In this document: one piece after another, positions 18,679 through 26,080 of the stretch
How the letters are laid out: every line of letters begins with the position of its first letter
Position numbering within the stretch: position 1 is the stretch's first letter
From: Actinomycetes bacterium
Lineage (GTDB): Bacteria; Actinomycetota; Actinomycetes; Streptosporangiales; Streptosporangiaceae
Reading direction: 5' to 3'
NCBI GenBank assembly: GCA_025964575.1
Contig: JAOPYO010000091.1
Span: 1-37,115, forward strand
DNA length: 37,115 nucleotides
Notes under the pieces: model-generated
What the model saw: the letters and a program-made list of their open reading frames with translations, nothing else
The model's database searches: none
What the model was told of the DNA's origin: nothing
Program-made: the position numbers and the translations under genes

Positions 18679-19551
18679 GTGCCGCCACCTGTGAGTCCAA
18701 CTGTCCGTCGTCGCAGGCTCGCGGCCGAGCTGCGACGACTGCGCGAGCGTGCCGACCTCACGGGCGACGAGGTCGCCGGTCGACTGGCCTGGTCCGCCGC
18801 GAAGATCAGCCGCATCGAGACCGCCAAGACCGGGGTGAAGATCGCCGATGTCCGGCGGCTCGTCGAGCTGTACGGTGTCGCCGATACCCACGGGGAAGAG
18901 CTTCTCTCGCTGGCCCGTGACGCCGAACGCAGGGGTTGGTGGGAGGCCTACTCAGACGCGCTCCCAGAGAATCTGGCAGCTTTCCTCGGCATGGAGGCCG
19001 AGGCTGAATCGGCCTCCCAGTGGGAGAGCTATGTGATCCCTGGCGTGTTTCAGACCGAGGACTATGCGCGGCAGACCGTGCTAGCCGTCCAGCCGGTCAT
19101 GGCGGTTCCCCCAAGTCAGGTCGAGGCCCGCGTTGAGGCGCGGCTGCTCAGACAGCAGGTCCTCACCCGGGAGAAACCGCTTGAGCTAAAGGTCGTAGTC
19201 GACGAGTCGGTGCTGATCCGGCGCTTCGGTGGCCGGCACGTGATGCGGGTCCAGTTGGAGCGACTCGCCGAGCAGGCTCAACTGCCCAACGTGACGCTGC
19301 ACATCCTGCCGCTAGACGGCCTTCACCCGATCGGCGTCGGTTCCTTCGCGCTGCTGCGGTTCGCGGCGGCCTACGACATCACTTTCCATGATGTCGTCTA
19401 CGTCGAACAGCTCACGAGTAGCCTCTATATCGAGGACGAACTCGACGCCTACCGCTATGGCCTGACGTTCGACCGCCTCCTTAAAGAGGCGCTCGATCCC
19501 GCCGAGTCGCTCGAACTGATCGCCCAGACCGCCGAGAAGTACTGGAGATAA
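18679..19551 (+). CDS. XRE-family helix-turn-helix regulator with DUF5753 domain
   Basis: 290 aa. Residues ~8-65 are the DNA-binding helix-turn-helix (LRRLRERADLTGDEVAGRLAWSAAKISRIETAKTG). Residues ~95-285 are the DUF5753 ligand/partner domain typical of actinobacterial regulators ('WESYVIPGVFQTEDYAR', 'VDESVLIRRFGG', 'VTLHILPLDG', 'VVYVEQLTSSLYIED'). GTG 18679 is preceded by GGAGGAGGACAGG, a strong site. Such proteins normally pair with a small DUF397 protein; the partner lies at 19938 instead of being directly adjacent. The family controls development and antibiotic production in streptomycetes; the target here is unknown. Confidence 0.92.
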   Translation: MPPPVSPTVRRRRLAAELRRLRERADLTGDEVAGRLAWSAAKISRIETAKTGVKIADVRRLVELYGVADTHGEELLSLARDAERRGWWEAYSDALPENLAAFLGMEAEAESASQWESYVIPGVFQTEDYARQTVLAVQPVMAVPPSQVEARVEARLLRQQVLTREKPLELKVVVDESVLIRRFGGRHVMRVQLERLAEQAQLPNVTLHILPLDGLHPIGVGSFALLRFAAAYDITFHDVVYVEQLTSSLYIEDELDAYRYGLTFDRLLKEALDPAESLELIAQTAEKYWR

Positions 19552-19937
19552 GCCCTGCCCGGTGTTTCGTTGAACAGGTGGTGAGTAGGGCCCGTTCGGC
19601 GAACGACAACTTTTCCTGGCGCGGCGAACTATGACAGAAGACAATTTTTCGTTTAAGTCATCCTCACTGAGGAGGTGTCGGTCGCTCTCGGCTGAAGCGC
19701 ACACGTGCGTCTCGGGGGTTTCAGGTTAGTGATTACACTCAGGAATCGCGGGAATACAGTCGATGACTGGGGATGAGTGATTGTGCTTGAACGACACGCC
19801 TCGTTACCCGCTTGAAACATGCTTAAACTTCAAGATGCAGTAGTCTTCGACCTGTTGTCGGCGGGATGTGATCCAGTCTCGCCGTTTCCGTCATTCAGGT
19901 CGAAAACCGACATCTTCACTTTTCTAGAGAGATAACT
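19552..19937. other. AT-richer gap separating the XRE and DUF397 genes
   Basis: This 386-bp stretch is noticeably lower in GC than the window and has no believable gene. TTACAC (19733-19738) and TACAGT (19755-19760) with 16-nt spacing could form a promoter for the DUF397 gene. Small inverted repeats occur near 19590 and 19660. It may be the remnant of a lost gene or a long regulatory leader. Confidence 0.4.
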
Positions 19938-20147
19938 ATGATTCCTGGGGAGTTCTCCGCTGCTGCTTGGCGGAAAAGCGTGCGCTGTGGAGCCAATGCT
20001 GGCTGTGTGGAAACGGCACGCCTGTCCGAGCAGATCGGTGTGAGGGACAGTAAGGACGTTGTAGTGAGTCCCGTCCTCACCTTCATGCCGCAGGAGTGGA
20101 AGAGCTTCCTCGGTGCCATAAAAAGCGGAGAGTTCGACCTCTCCTAA
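19938..20147 (+). CDS. DUF397 protein, partner of the XRE regulator
   Basis: 69 aa, the usual size for the family. Conserved features are 'AAAWRKSVRCG', Cys and 'CVETARL', 'IGVRDSKD', 'PVLTFMPQEWKSFLGAIKSGEFDL'. DUF397 proteins accompany XRE/DUF5753 regulators throughout actinobacteria and are thought to modulate them. ATG 19938 has GAGAGA upstream. Separation from the regulator by 386 bp is unusual and suggests independent transcription. The terminator hairpin at 20227-20270 closes the unit. Confidence 0.88.
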   Translation: MIPGEFSAAAWRKSVRCGANAGCVETARLSEQIGVRDSKDVVVSPVLTFMPQEWKSFLGAIKSGEFDLS

Positions 20148-20226
20148 CCTGACGACGGCCTTACGCCTTGTCAGTTCTCATATTGGGTTCTCGTCTCCTT
20201 AGAGTACCCGCAAGGAATGTCCATGT

Positions 20227-20270
20227 AAGCGTGGTCCGCGCGAAAGACTTTCAGCGTGCGGGCCACGCTT
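20227..20270 (+). terminator. Terminator hairpin after the DUF397 gene
   Basis: A 16-bp stem (20227-20242 with 20255-20270), including two G-U pairs, closes a 12-nt loop about 80 nt after the DUF397 stop. It separates the regulator island from the acpS operon. Confidence 0.7.
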
Positions 20271-20306
20271 GCTGGTAAGCGGCCGAAGAACTCCTACGAT
20301 CGAGGT

Positions 20307-20660
20307 GTGATCGTGGGTGTGGGCATTGATGTGGTGGACATCGCTCGGTTCGAGCGGTCCCTGGAGCGGACTCCGGGGCTGCGGGTCCGGCTGTTCACCG
20401 AGGTCGAACGGGATCTCCCACCTCGTTCGCTGGCGGCGAGATTCGCCGCGAAGGAGGCTCTGGCCAAGGCGCTCGGCGCACCCCGCGGCCTGCTGTGGAC
20501 CGATGCCGAGATCCACCGGGCCGAAAACGGGCGTCCCAGCCTGCACGTATCGGGCACTGTCGCCGCGGCAGCCGAGGCCCGCGGCGTGAATCACTGGCAT
20601 ATCTCGCTCAGCCACGACGGCGGTATCGCCACCGCCGTCGTCATCGCCGAGCAGCTCTGA
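20307..20660 (+). CDS. acpS: Holo-[acyl-carrier-protein] synthase
   Basis: Transfers phosphopantetheine from CoA to the serine of acyl-carrier proteins. 117 aa with the family signatures '[15 protein letters not shown]' (Mg-binding Asp) and '[13 protein letters not shown]' (Glu and Lys), plus '[12 protein letters not shown]' and '[16 protein letters not shown]'. GTG 20307 gives the standard N-terminus (M)[20 protein letters not shown] at 20295-20300 lies 6 nt before it and could be the -10 box of a leaderless transcript, since GAGG is too close to act as a ribosome-binding site. It heads the run acpS-nnr-alr. Confidence 0.95.
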   Translation: MIVGVGIDVVDIARFERSLERTPGLRVRLFTEVERDLPPRSLAARFAAKEALAKALGAPRGLLWTDAEIHRAENGRPSLHVSGTVAAAAEARGVNHWHISLSHDGGIATAVVIAEQL

Positions 20661-20733
20661 GATGGCCGAGGCCTTCTCCTCACACCTGGGCGGTCCATGG
20701 GACCCTGGAATCAAGTGATCGCCGGAGGTGGCC

Positions 20734-22194
20734 ATGAGATACGCGCATGAGGTCGGCAAGGTCCGCGCTGCCGAGCAGGCGCTGATGGCCCGGCTACCGG
20801 AGGGCACGCTGATGCAGCGGGCCGCCACGGGGCTGGCCGCCGTCTGCGCCGGGCTCCTGCCAACGCTGTACGGGTCGTACGTGGTGCTGCTGATCGGCAG
20901 CGGGGACAACGGTGGGGACGCCCTCTACGCAGGGGCCCGGCTGGCCCGGCGGGGGGTCAGGGTCGAGGCGATTCTGGCGGGTTCCAAGGTGCACGAGAGC
21001 GGTCTGGCCGCGCTGCGCACGGCCGGGGGCCGGGTCACCACCGAAGAGACGGCGATCGACGCGGCGGAGCTGGTAATCGATGGGCTGACCGGTATCGGCG
21101 GCCAGGGTGCACTTCGTGAGCCGTATGCCCACCTGGCGGCGCGCGCCGCGGACTCCGAGGCCATCGTGGTGGCGTGTGATGTGCCGAGCGGGGTCGACGC
21201 GAGTACCGGCGAGGTCGCGGGTGCTGCGATCTGGGCGGATGTCACGGTCACGTTCGGCACGCACAAGCCGGGGCTGCTCATCGACCCCGGGGCCACCCAC
21301 TGCGGCGTCGTCGAGCTGATCGACATCGGCCTCGGCGCCGATCTTCCGGATCCCGATGTGGTCTCCGCCCAGCTCGGCGACATCAACCCGCCGAGGGCCA
21401 CCCCCGAGTCCGACAAGTATCGCCGCGGTGTCGTGGGGGTGCTCGCGGGGAGCGAGCGATACCCGGGTGCTGCGGTCTTGAGCACCGGTGGCGCCGTCCA
21501 CGGGGGCGCCGGCATGGTGCGCTTCGTCTCCGTACAGAGCGTCGTGAATCTGGTCCGGCAGCGGTGGCCGGAGGCCGTCACCACGGTGATCGAGGCCGGG
21601 GACGCGGAGGCCGCGCTCGACGTGGGCCGGGTACAGGCGTGGGTCGCCGGGCCGGGACTGGGCACCGGCGAGGACGCCGAGGCCCTGATCGCGGCCGTGC
21701 TGGGCACCGATCTGCCGGTGCTGATCGACGCTGACGGACTCACCGTATTGGCGGGGAGCCAGGCTTGCCGCCGCGACCTGCTGCGGCGCAGCGCGCCGAC
21801 CGTGCTCACCCCGCACGCTGGTGAACTGGCCCGGCTGCTGGTCGCGGAGCGGAAGGATATCGAAGCGAGACGGCTGGAACACGCACGCCGGGCGGCCGTC
21901 GAGTTGTCGGCCATCGTGCTGCTGAAAGGGTCGACCACGCTGATCGCCGAAGAGGACCGGCCGGTGCGGGTGAACCCGACCGGCACGCCTCGGCTCGCCA
22001 CGGCGGGGACCGGTGACGTACTCTCCGGGCTGATCGGTGCGTTGCTCGCGGGTGGCCTGGCGGCGCTCGACGCGGCCACCGCCGGGGCCTATTTGCACGG
22101 TCTGGCGGCCCGGCTCGCTTCGGAAGAAGGAGCACCGATCAGCGCGTACGACGTCATCACCGCGCTCCCGGAGGCGTTCCACGCGGTGCGGTGA
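20734..22194 (+). CDS. nnr: Bifunctional NAD(P)HX epimerase / ADP-dependent NAD(P)HX dehydratase
   Basis: Repairs hydrated NADH and NADPH: residues ~1-215 are the YjeF-N epimerase domain, ~225-486 the ribokinase-like dehydratase. The epimerase shows 'GSGDNGGDALYAGARLA' and 'VVACDVPSGVDASTGEV'. The dehydratase shows 'YRRGVVGVLAGS', 'GAGMVRF', 'VAGPGLGTG', 'LTPHAGELARLL' and the catalytic 'ATAGTGDVLSG'. ATG 20734 is preferred over GTG 20728 because GGAGG (20724-20728) then has normal spacing. Length 486 aa matches the fused enzyme. Its stop overlaps a GTG that opens a chain of mini-ORFs leading to alr. Confidence 0.95.
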   Translation: MRYAHEVGKVRAAEQALMARLPEGTLMQRAATGLAAVCAGLLPTLYGSYVVLLIGSGDNGGDALYAGARLARRGVRVEAILAGSKVHESGLAALRTAGGRVTTEETAIDAAELVIDGLTGIGGQGALREPYAHLAARAADSEAIVVACDVPSGVDASTGEVAGAAIWADVTVTFGTHKPGLLIDPGATHCGVVELIDIGLGADLPDPDVVSAQLGDINPPRATPESDKYRRGVVGVLAGSERYPGAAVLSTGGAVHGGAGMVRFVSVQSVVNLVRQRWPEAVTTVIEAGDAEAALDVGRVQAWVAGPGLGTGEDAEALIAAVLGTDLPVLIDADGLTVLAGSQACRRDLLRRSAPTVLTPHAGELARLLVAERKDIEARRLEHARRAAVELSAIVLLKGSTTLIAEEDRPVRVNPTGTPRLATAGTGDVLSGLIGALLAGGLAALDAATAGAYLHGLAARLASEEGAPISAYDVITALPEAFHAVR

Positions 22195-22201
22195 GGACGC
22201 G

Positions 22202-22324
22202 GTGAGAGGGCGAATACCGGTGGCGGGGAACACCGGGGCATGTGCTGTGAGTTACATGCGAACCCGGATGGTCACAGGTTCGTCTAAACGACAGGGGAAC
22301 ATTCGGGGAAGTGGTAAGCCGTGA
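22202..22324 (+). other. Bridging mini-ORF (40 codons) between nnr and alr
   Basis: The nnr stop overlaps GTG 22191, which opens a 4-codon ORF; its TGA (22203-22205) overlaps GTG 22202 of this ORF. The TGA of this ORF (22322-22324) overlaps GTG 22321, the most upstream start of alr. The peptide (VRGRIPVAGNTGACAVSYMR...) resembles nothing known. Possibly only a translation bridge. Confidence 0.22.
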
Positions 22325-23502
22325 TCAGGGCAGAGGAGTCAGGACACTTGGTTGCCATGACGCATCCAGTCGAGGCCAGGGTCGATCTTCAGGCGATCAG
22401 TGACAATATCGCGCTACTGAAGGAGCGGGCCGGGGGCACGGCGGTCATGGGCATGGTCAAGGCGGAGGGCTATGGCCACGGCCTGGTGCAGGCAGGCCGA
22501 GCCGCACTGGCCGGAGGAGCCACCTGGCTGGGCGTCGCCAAGCTGGCCGAGGCGCTGGAACTGCGCGCCGCGGGAATCCCCGTCGAGGTGCCGGTGCTCG
22601 TTGGGCTGACCACCCCGGGCGAGCCGTACGACCAGGCGATCGCCGCGGGTGTCGACCTCACCGCCGGGTCCGTGGGAATGATCGAGGAGATCGCGGCGGC
22701 GGCGCTCACCGCCGGGCGTGCGGGCCGGGTGCACCTCAAGGCGGACACCGGGATGTCCCGCGGTGGCGCGGGCCCGAGCGATTGGCCCGCCGTCGTCGAC
22801 GCGGCGCTGGCCGCCCAGGCGGCGGGGTGGCTCGAGGTCGTCGGGCTGTCGTCGCACTTCGCCCTCGCCGACGAGCCCGGTCATCCCTCCATTCAGCGGC
22901 AGCTCGCCGTCTTCAGAGAGGCCGTGGAGCTGGCGGAGAAGGCGGGGGTACGGCCGGAGGTGCGGCACCTGTCCAACTCCGCGGCCATTCTGACCCTGCC
23001 CGAGGCGCGCTACGACCTCGTCCGCCCGGGGATCGCGATGTACGGCCTCACCCCGGTTCCACGCCTGGGCACCTTCGGGCTGCGGCCCGCCATGACCTTG
23101 ACCGCCCGGCTGGCCCTGACCAAACGGGTCCCGGAGGGCAGCGGGGTGTCGTACGGACACGCGTACACGACGTCGAGTGTGACGACGCTGGCGCTGGTTC
23201 CGGCGGGTTATGCCGACGGGATACCGCGCAACGGATCCAACCTGCTGGAGGTGTTCGTGGCCGGCCGGCGACGGCGCATCGCCGGGCGGGTGTGCATGGA
23301 CCAGTTCGTCATCGATGTCGCGGATGACCAGGTGGAAGCCGGGGATGAAGTGATCTTGTTCGGCCCCGGAGATCACGGGGAGCCCACGGCGCAGGAGTGG
23401 GCGGATGCGTTGGGCACGATCTCATATGAGATCGTCACTCGGATCGGGAGTCGCGTTCCGCGATCGTACGAATGGTACGAGGGGGCTGGGAATGCAGAGT
23501 AG
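22321..23502 (+). CDS. alr: Alanine racemase
   Basis: PLP enzyme making D-alanine for peptidoglycan. 'VMGMVKAEGYGHG' carries the PLP lysine, 'HLKADTGMSRGG', 'GLSSHFALADEP', 'HLSNSAAIL' and 'RPGIAMYG' are typical, and 'SGVSYGHAYTT' carries the second catalytic base, Tyr. 'VCMDQFVIDV' lies in the C-terminal beta-domain. Starts are ambiguous: GTG 22321 (393 aa), which overlaps the preceding mini-ORF stop; a TTG near 22348; or ATG 22357 (MTHPVEARVDL, 381 aa), which looks most like family N-termini. The gene overlaps the hydrolase start by 11 nt at its end. Confidence 0.95.
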   Translation: MIRAEESGHLVAMTHPVEARVDLQAISDNIALLKERAGGTAVMGMVKAEGYGHGLVQAGRAALAGGATWLGVAKLAEALELRAAGIPVEVPVLVGLTTPGEPYDQAIAAGVDLTAGSVGMIEEIAAAALTAGRAGRVHLKADTGMSRGGAGPSDWPAVVDAALAAQAAGWLEVVGLSSHFALADEPGHPSIQRQLAVFREAVELAEKAGVRPEVRHLSNSAAILTLPEARYDLVRPGIAMYGLTPVPRLGTFGLRPAMTLTARLALTKRVPEGSGVSYGHAYTTSSVTTLALVPAGYADGIPRNGSNLLEVFVAGRRRRIAGRVCMDQFVIDVADDQVEAGDEVILFGPGDHGEPTAQEWADALGTISYEIVTRIGSRVPRSYEWYEGAGNAE

Positions 23503-24613
23503 GCGGAGACGGCGGATCGGCATCGCCGGCGCCGTGGCGGGGCTCGGTGCGGCCGGGCTCGGCGCCGCGGTCGGCATCCGGAAGATCGCCGTGGGCCGGG
23601 TCGGGCTGCGCCCGGACCCGGACGCCGCGGAGCCCTTCGGCTCGCTGCGCGGCCGGCCACTGACCGTGCTCGCCGACGACGGGCTGCCGCTCCATGTGGA
23701 GATCAACGGGGACGATGACGCCCCGCTGACCGTGGTCTTCAGCCACGGGTACTGCCTGAACCAGGACACCTGGCACTACCAGCGCCGTGATCTCGGTGTG
23801 GATCATGCCGGGCTCAGGATGGTCTTTTGGGACCAGCGGAGCCATGGCCGGTCCGGTCGCAGCAAGCCTTCGCACGCGACCATCGACCAGACCGGCGCGG
23901 ACCTCTATGCGGTGCTCCGGGCGACCGTGCGGCAGGGCGACCCGGTCCTGCTGGTCGGCCATTCCATGGGTGGTATGACGATCATGGCCCTCGCCGATCG
24001 GCATCCCGAGCTGTTCGGTGACCCGTCGGGGGTGGTGGCCAGGCCTGGGCAAGGCGCCGCAGCACGCGTGATCGGGGTCGCCATGGCCAACACTTCGTCC
24101 GGTGACCTCGCCGAGATGACCCTGGGGCTGCCCCTGGTGCTGGCCAAGGTGGTGCGGCCGCTGGCGCCCGGTGTCATCCGGGCCATCGGCCGGAAGGCGG
24201 AGTTCGTGGACCGGACTCGTCAGGCCGGCGCGGATCTCGCGTTCATGGTGGTCCGCCGGATGGGCTTCGCGGACAAGCACGTGAGCCCCACGATGGTGGA
24301 CTTCGTGGAGCAGATGATCCGGGCGACCACGATCGACGTGATCGCGGAGTTCTACCCGACGTTGATGGGACACAAGGCCAAGGCCCTCGAGGTACTCGGA
24401 CGGGTGCCCACGGTCGTGCTGACCGGCGGAGAGGATCGGCTGACCCCGGCCGCGCACGGCAGGGCCATCGCCGTGGCCATCCCCGACACGGAGCTGATCG
24501 AGGTCGCGGGGGCCGGCCATCTGCTGCCGATGGAGTATCCCGGGATCGTCACGGCGGCGATCCGCCGGCTGATCGGAAGGGCGAACTCAGAGTCCCAGGA
24601 GCGCACGGCGTGA
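23492..24613 (+). CDS. Membrane-anchored or exported alpha/beta hydrolase
   Basis: 373 aa. Basic N-terminus (QSRRRRR) followed by a hydrophobic stretch (IGIAGAVAGLGAAGLGAAVG), a signal anchor or signal peptide. The alpha/beta-hydrolase core has 'FSHGYCLNQDTW' (oxyanion region), 'DQRSHGRSG', nucleophile elbow 'VGHSMGGM' (Ser158), acid in 'TGGEDRLTP' and His in 'GAGHLLPMEYP'. The substrate cannot be inferred. ATG 23492 lies inside the end of alr with GGGGG just upstream, and the stop overlaps the tsaE GTG by 4 nt, so translation of alr, hydrolase and tsaE is coupled. This gene is commonly found between alr and tsaE in actinobacteria. Confidence 0.88.
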   Translation: MQSRRRRRIGIAGAVAGLGAAGLGAAVGIRKIAVGRVGLRPDPDAAEPFGSLRGRPLTVLADDGLPLHVEINGDDDAPLTVVFSHGYCLNQDTWHYQRRDLGVDHAGLRMVFWDQRSHGRSGRSKPSHATIDQTGADLYAVLRATVRQGDPVLLVGHSMGGMTIMALADRHPELFGDPSGVVARPGQGAAARVIGVAMANTSSGDLAEMTLGLPLVLAKVVRPLAPGVIRAIGRKAEFVDRTRQAGADLAFMVVRRMGFADKHVSPTMVDFVEQMIRATTIDVIAEFYPTLMGHKAKALEVLGRVPTVVLTGGEDRLTPAAHGRAIAVAIPDTELIEVAGAGHLLPMEYPGIVTAAIRRLIGRANSESQERTA

Positions 24614-25083
24614 GCATGGTCATCCCTACCGCGAAGGCGATGCGGGAGTTGGGGCTGAAGCTCGCCGAGGTCGTCGGGCCCGGCGATGTTCTGGTGCTCT
24701 CCGGAGACCTCGGGGCGGGTAAGACGACTCTGACCCAGGGGCTCGGTGAGGGGCTGAAAGTGCGTGGCCCGATAACCTCGCCGACCTTCGTCATCGCCCG
24801 GGTGCATCCTTCGCTGTGCGGCGGACCACCATTGGTGCATGTCGACGCCTACCGGCTGGGTGGTTTCGCCGAGGTGGACGATCTCGATCTGGACGCCGAT
24901 CTTGAAGACGCGGTGACCGTCATCGAATGGGGTGAAGGCCTGGTGGAGGGGCTTGCTGAAGATCGTCTGGAGATTGCGATCTTCCGGGGAGGCGCCGATT
25001 CCGAGGAGCGTGTCGTACGAATGACCGCTGTCGGTGCTCGATGGGCGAATGTGAAGATCACGAAATTTCCGCCGGGTGGTTGA
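24610..25083 (+). CDS. tsaE: tRNA threonylcarbamoyladenosine biosynthesis ATPase TsaE
   Basis: ATPase that drives turnover of the TsaBD complex making t6A at tRNA position 37. Walker A 'SGDLGAGKTTLTQG' (residues ~31-44), 'VRGPITSPTFVI', 'HVDAYRLGGFAEVDDLDL' and the Walker-B-like 'AVTVIEWGE' are diagnostic. 157 aa is normal. GTG 24610 overlaps the hydrolase stop (GTGA); ATG 24616 is an alternative start. The other t6A genes tsaB and tsaD lie 1 kb and 2.2 kb downstream, separated by an unrelated membrane-protein gene. Confidence 0.96.
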   Translation: MSMVIPTAKAMRELGLKLAEVVGPGDVLVLSGDLGAGKTTLTQGLGEGLKVRGPITSPTFVIARVHPSLCGGPPLVHVDAYRLGGFAEVDDLDLDADLEDAVTVIEWGEGLVEGLAEDRLEIAIFRGGADSEERVVRMTAVGARWANVKITKFPPGG

Positions 25084-25205
25084 CGTGGACCGATCCACTA
25101 AAGTCTGCTCTGTCAAGTTACGATCGCGTGTCGTACCCTTTCCGGAGCGAACCTCGCCTTCCTGGCATTTCGGGACCTAGATCTACAAGAGGTGGCATTC
25201 GGTGA
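25080..25205 (+). other. Bridging mini-ORF (41 codons) between tsaE and the next gene
   Basis: TTG 25080 overlaps the tsaE stop (TTGA), and the TGA at 25203-25205 overlaps GTG 25202 of the downstream gene (GTGA). There is also an internal GTG at codon 17. The peptide has no recognisable features. TTG is a weak start, so this is the least certain of the bridges. Confidence 0.15.
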
Positions 25206-26035
25206 ATGGTGATCACCGCACGCCCAGTGGCGGTTACCGGGCTGCCAGTGGCGGCTACCGCACCCCCAGCGGTGAGTATCGGAGTGCCAGTGGCAGCCAT
25301 CGCTCGCCCAGCGGCAGCCATCGCGTGGACCAGGGCGGCCCATCCAGAGGGCGGCTGTTCCTCATTCTGGCGGGCGTGGTCGCGGGAGTCACCGTGTGCG
25401 CGGTTTCAGCCGTACTCGTGCTCGGCGGTCGGTCCGCCGGCTCTTCAGGGCGAGTCTCGGCGCAACGGGCCACCACGCAGCAGGAGAGCGCCAACGGCGA
25501 GCGCGCGGCAGTCCCCGACGCCTGCTCGCTGGTGACCGACCAGCAGGCGGAGAAGTTGGTGCCGCACTTCGACCGCAATCAGCTCAACTCGGCCTCCAAC
25601 ACGGACACGCACAGCCAGTGCGCCTGGACCCTCTTCTCCACCGACTCGGGGCACCAGCTCACCGTTGAACTGCGCGTCATCGCGGCGTCGGGCGGCCAGT
25701 CCGGCGCCGCGGAGGCCAAGCGGATCTTCGAAACGGAGCAGGCCAGCGATGACGCTGGCAAGGGCGGGCTGTCCACGACCCAGCACATCACCTTCCACAA
25801 GGCTCTGCAGGGCATCGGCGAGGCCGCGTACGTCGCCTACAGCATCGACGACTCCAAGGGGCTCGGATCCCAGGGGTTCGGTGACGCCGGGCTGAGCACG
25901 AGGGTCGCGAACGTCCTCATCACGGTGCACTACGGAGGCAGTGAGAGCGGCGGCCCGATGGGGACGGACCGAGCGGTCGCCGGAGCCACGGAGACCGCCC
26001 AGAACCTGATCCACGCACTGCCGGCGGCCTCCTGA
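25202..26035 (+). CDS. Single-pass membrane protein with heptapeptide-repeat tail and DUF3558-like outer domain
   Basis: 277 aa. Residues 6-40 are five perfect-length heptads of the form R-x-x-S-G-x-[Y/H]. A transmembrane helix follows at ~50-75 (LFLILAGVVAGVTVCAVSAVLVL). The rest is extracytoplasmic: 'DACSLVTDQQAEKLVPHF' and 'SQCAWTLFS' carry a likely Cys pair, as in DUF3558-type lipoproteins, and a mixed alpha/beta pattern continues to the end. The family assignment is tentative. GTG 25202 has AGAGGTGG upstream. It is inserted between tsaE and tsaB and closed by the hairpin at 26036-26059. Confidence 0.78.
   Translation: MNGDHRTPSGGYRAASGGYRTPSGEYRSASGSHRSPSGSHRVDQGGPSRGRLFLILAGVVAGVTVCAVSAVLVLGGRSAGSSGRVSAQRATTQQESANGERAAVPDACSLVTDQQAEKLVPHFDRNQLNSASNTDTHSQCAWTLFSTDSGHQLTVELRVIAASGGQSGAAEAKRIFETEQASDDAGKGGLSTTQHITFHKALQGIGEAAYVAYSIDDSKGLGSQGFGDAGLSTRVANVLITVHYGGSESGGPMGTDRAVAGATETAQNLIHALPAAS
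25217..25321 (+). repeat. Five 21-bp in-frame repeats
   Basis: Bases 25217-25321 encode five consecutive heptads (RTPSGGY, RAASGGY, RTPSGEY, RSASGSH, RSPSGSH). The DNA copies differ mostly at third positions and a few first positions, so the array is old enough to have diverged while the peptide pattern was kept. Confidence 0.85.
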
Positions 26036-26059
26036 GCGTCCGGCCGCTGGACCGGACGC
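26036..26059 (+). terminator. Short hairpin after the 25202 gene
   Basis: GCGTCCGG (26036-26043) and CCGGACGC (26052-26059) form an 8-bp stem with an 8-nt loop starting directly after the stop codon. It sits 21 nt before tsaB. A plausible terminator or attenuator. Confidence 0.5.
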
Positions 26060-26080
26060 ACTGGACTATTGTTGGAGTCC

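Noticed and set aside
17662..18891. Longer version of the cyclase-like protein starting at 18891
   Set aside because: The extra 184 codons cross the divergent promoter region and the XRE gene start, have no conserved content, and GTG 18339 has a strong ribosome-binding site.
18679..20147. XRE plus small gene as a toxin-antitoxin pair
   Set aside because: The small protein is DUF397, a known partner of DUF5753 regulators, not a toxin family, and the gap is too large.
20794..22233. 479-codon antisense frame opposite nnr
   Set aside because: Shadow frame; the nnr motifs are complete on the plus strand.
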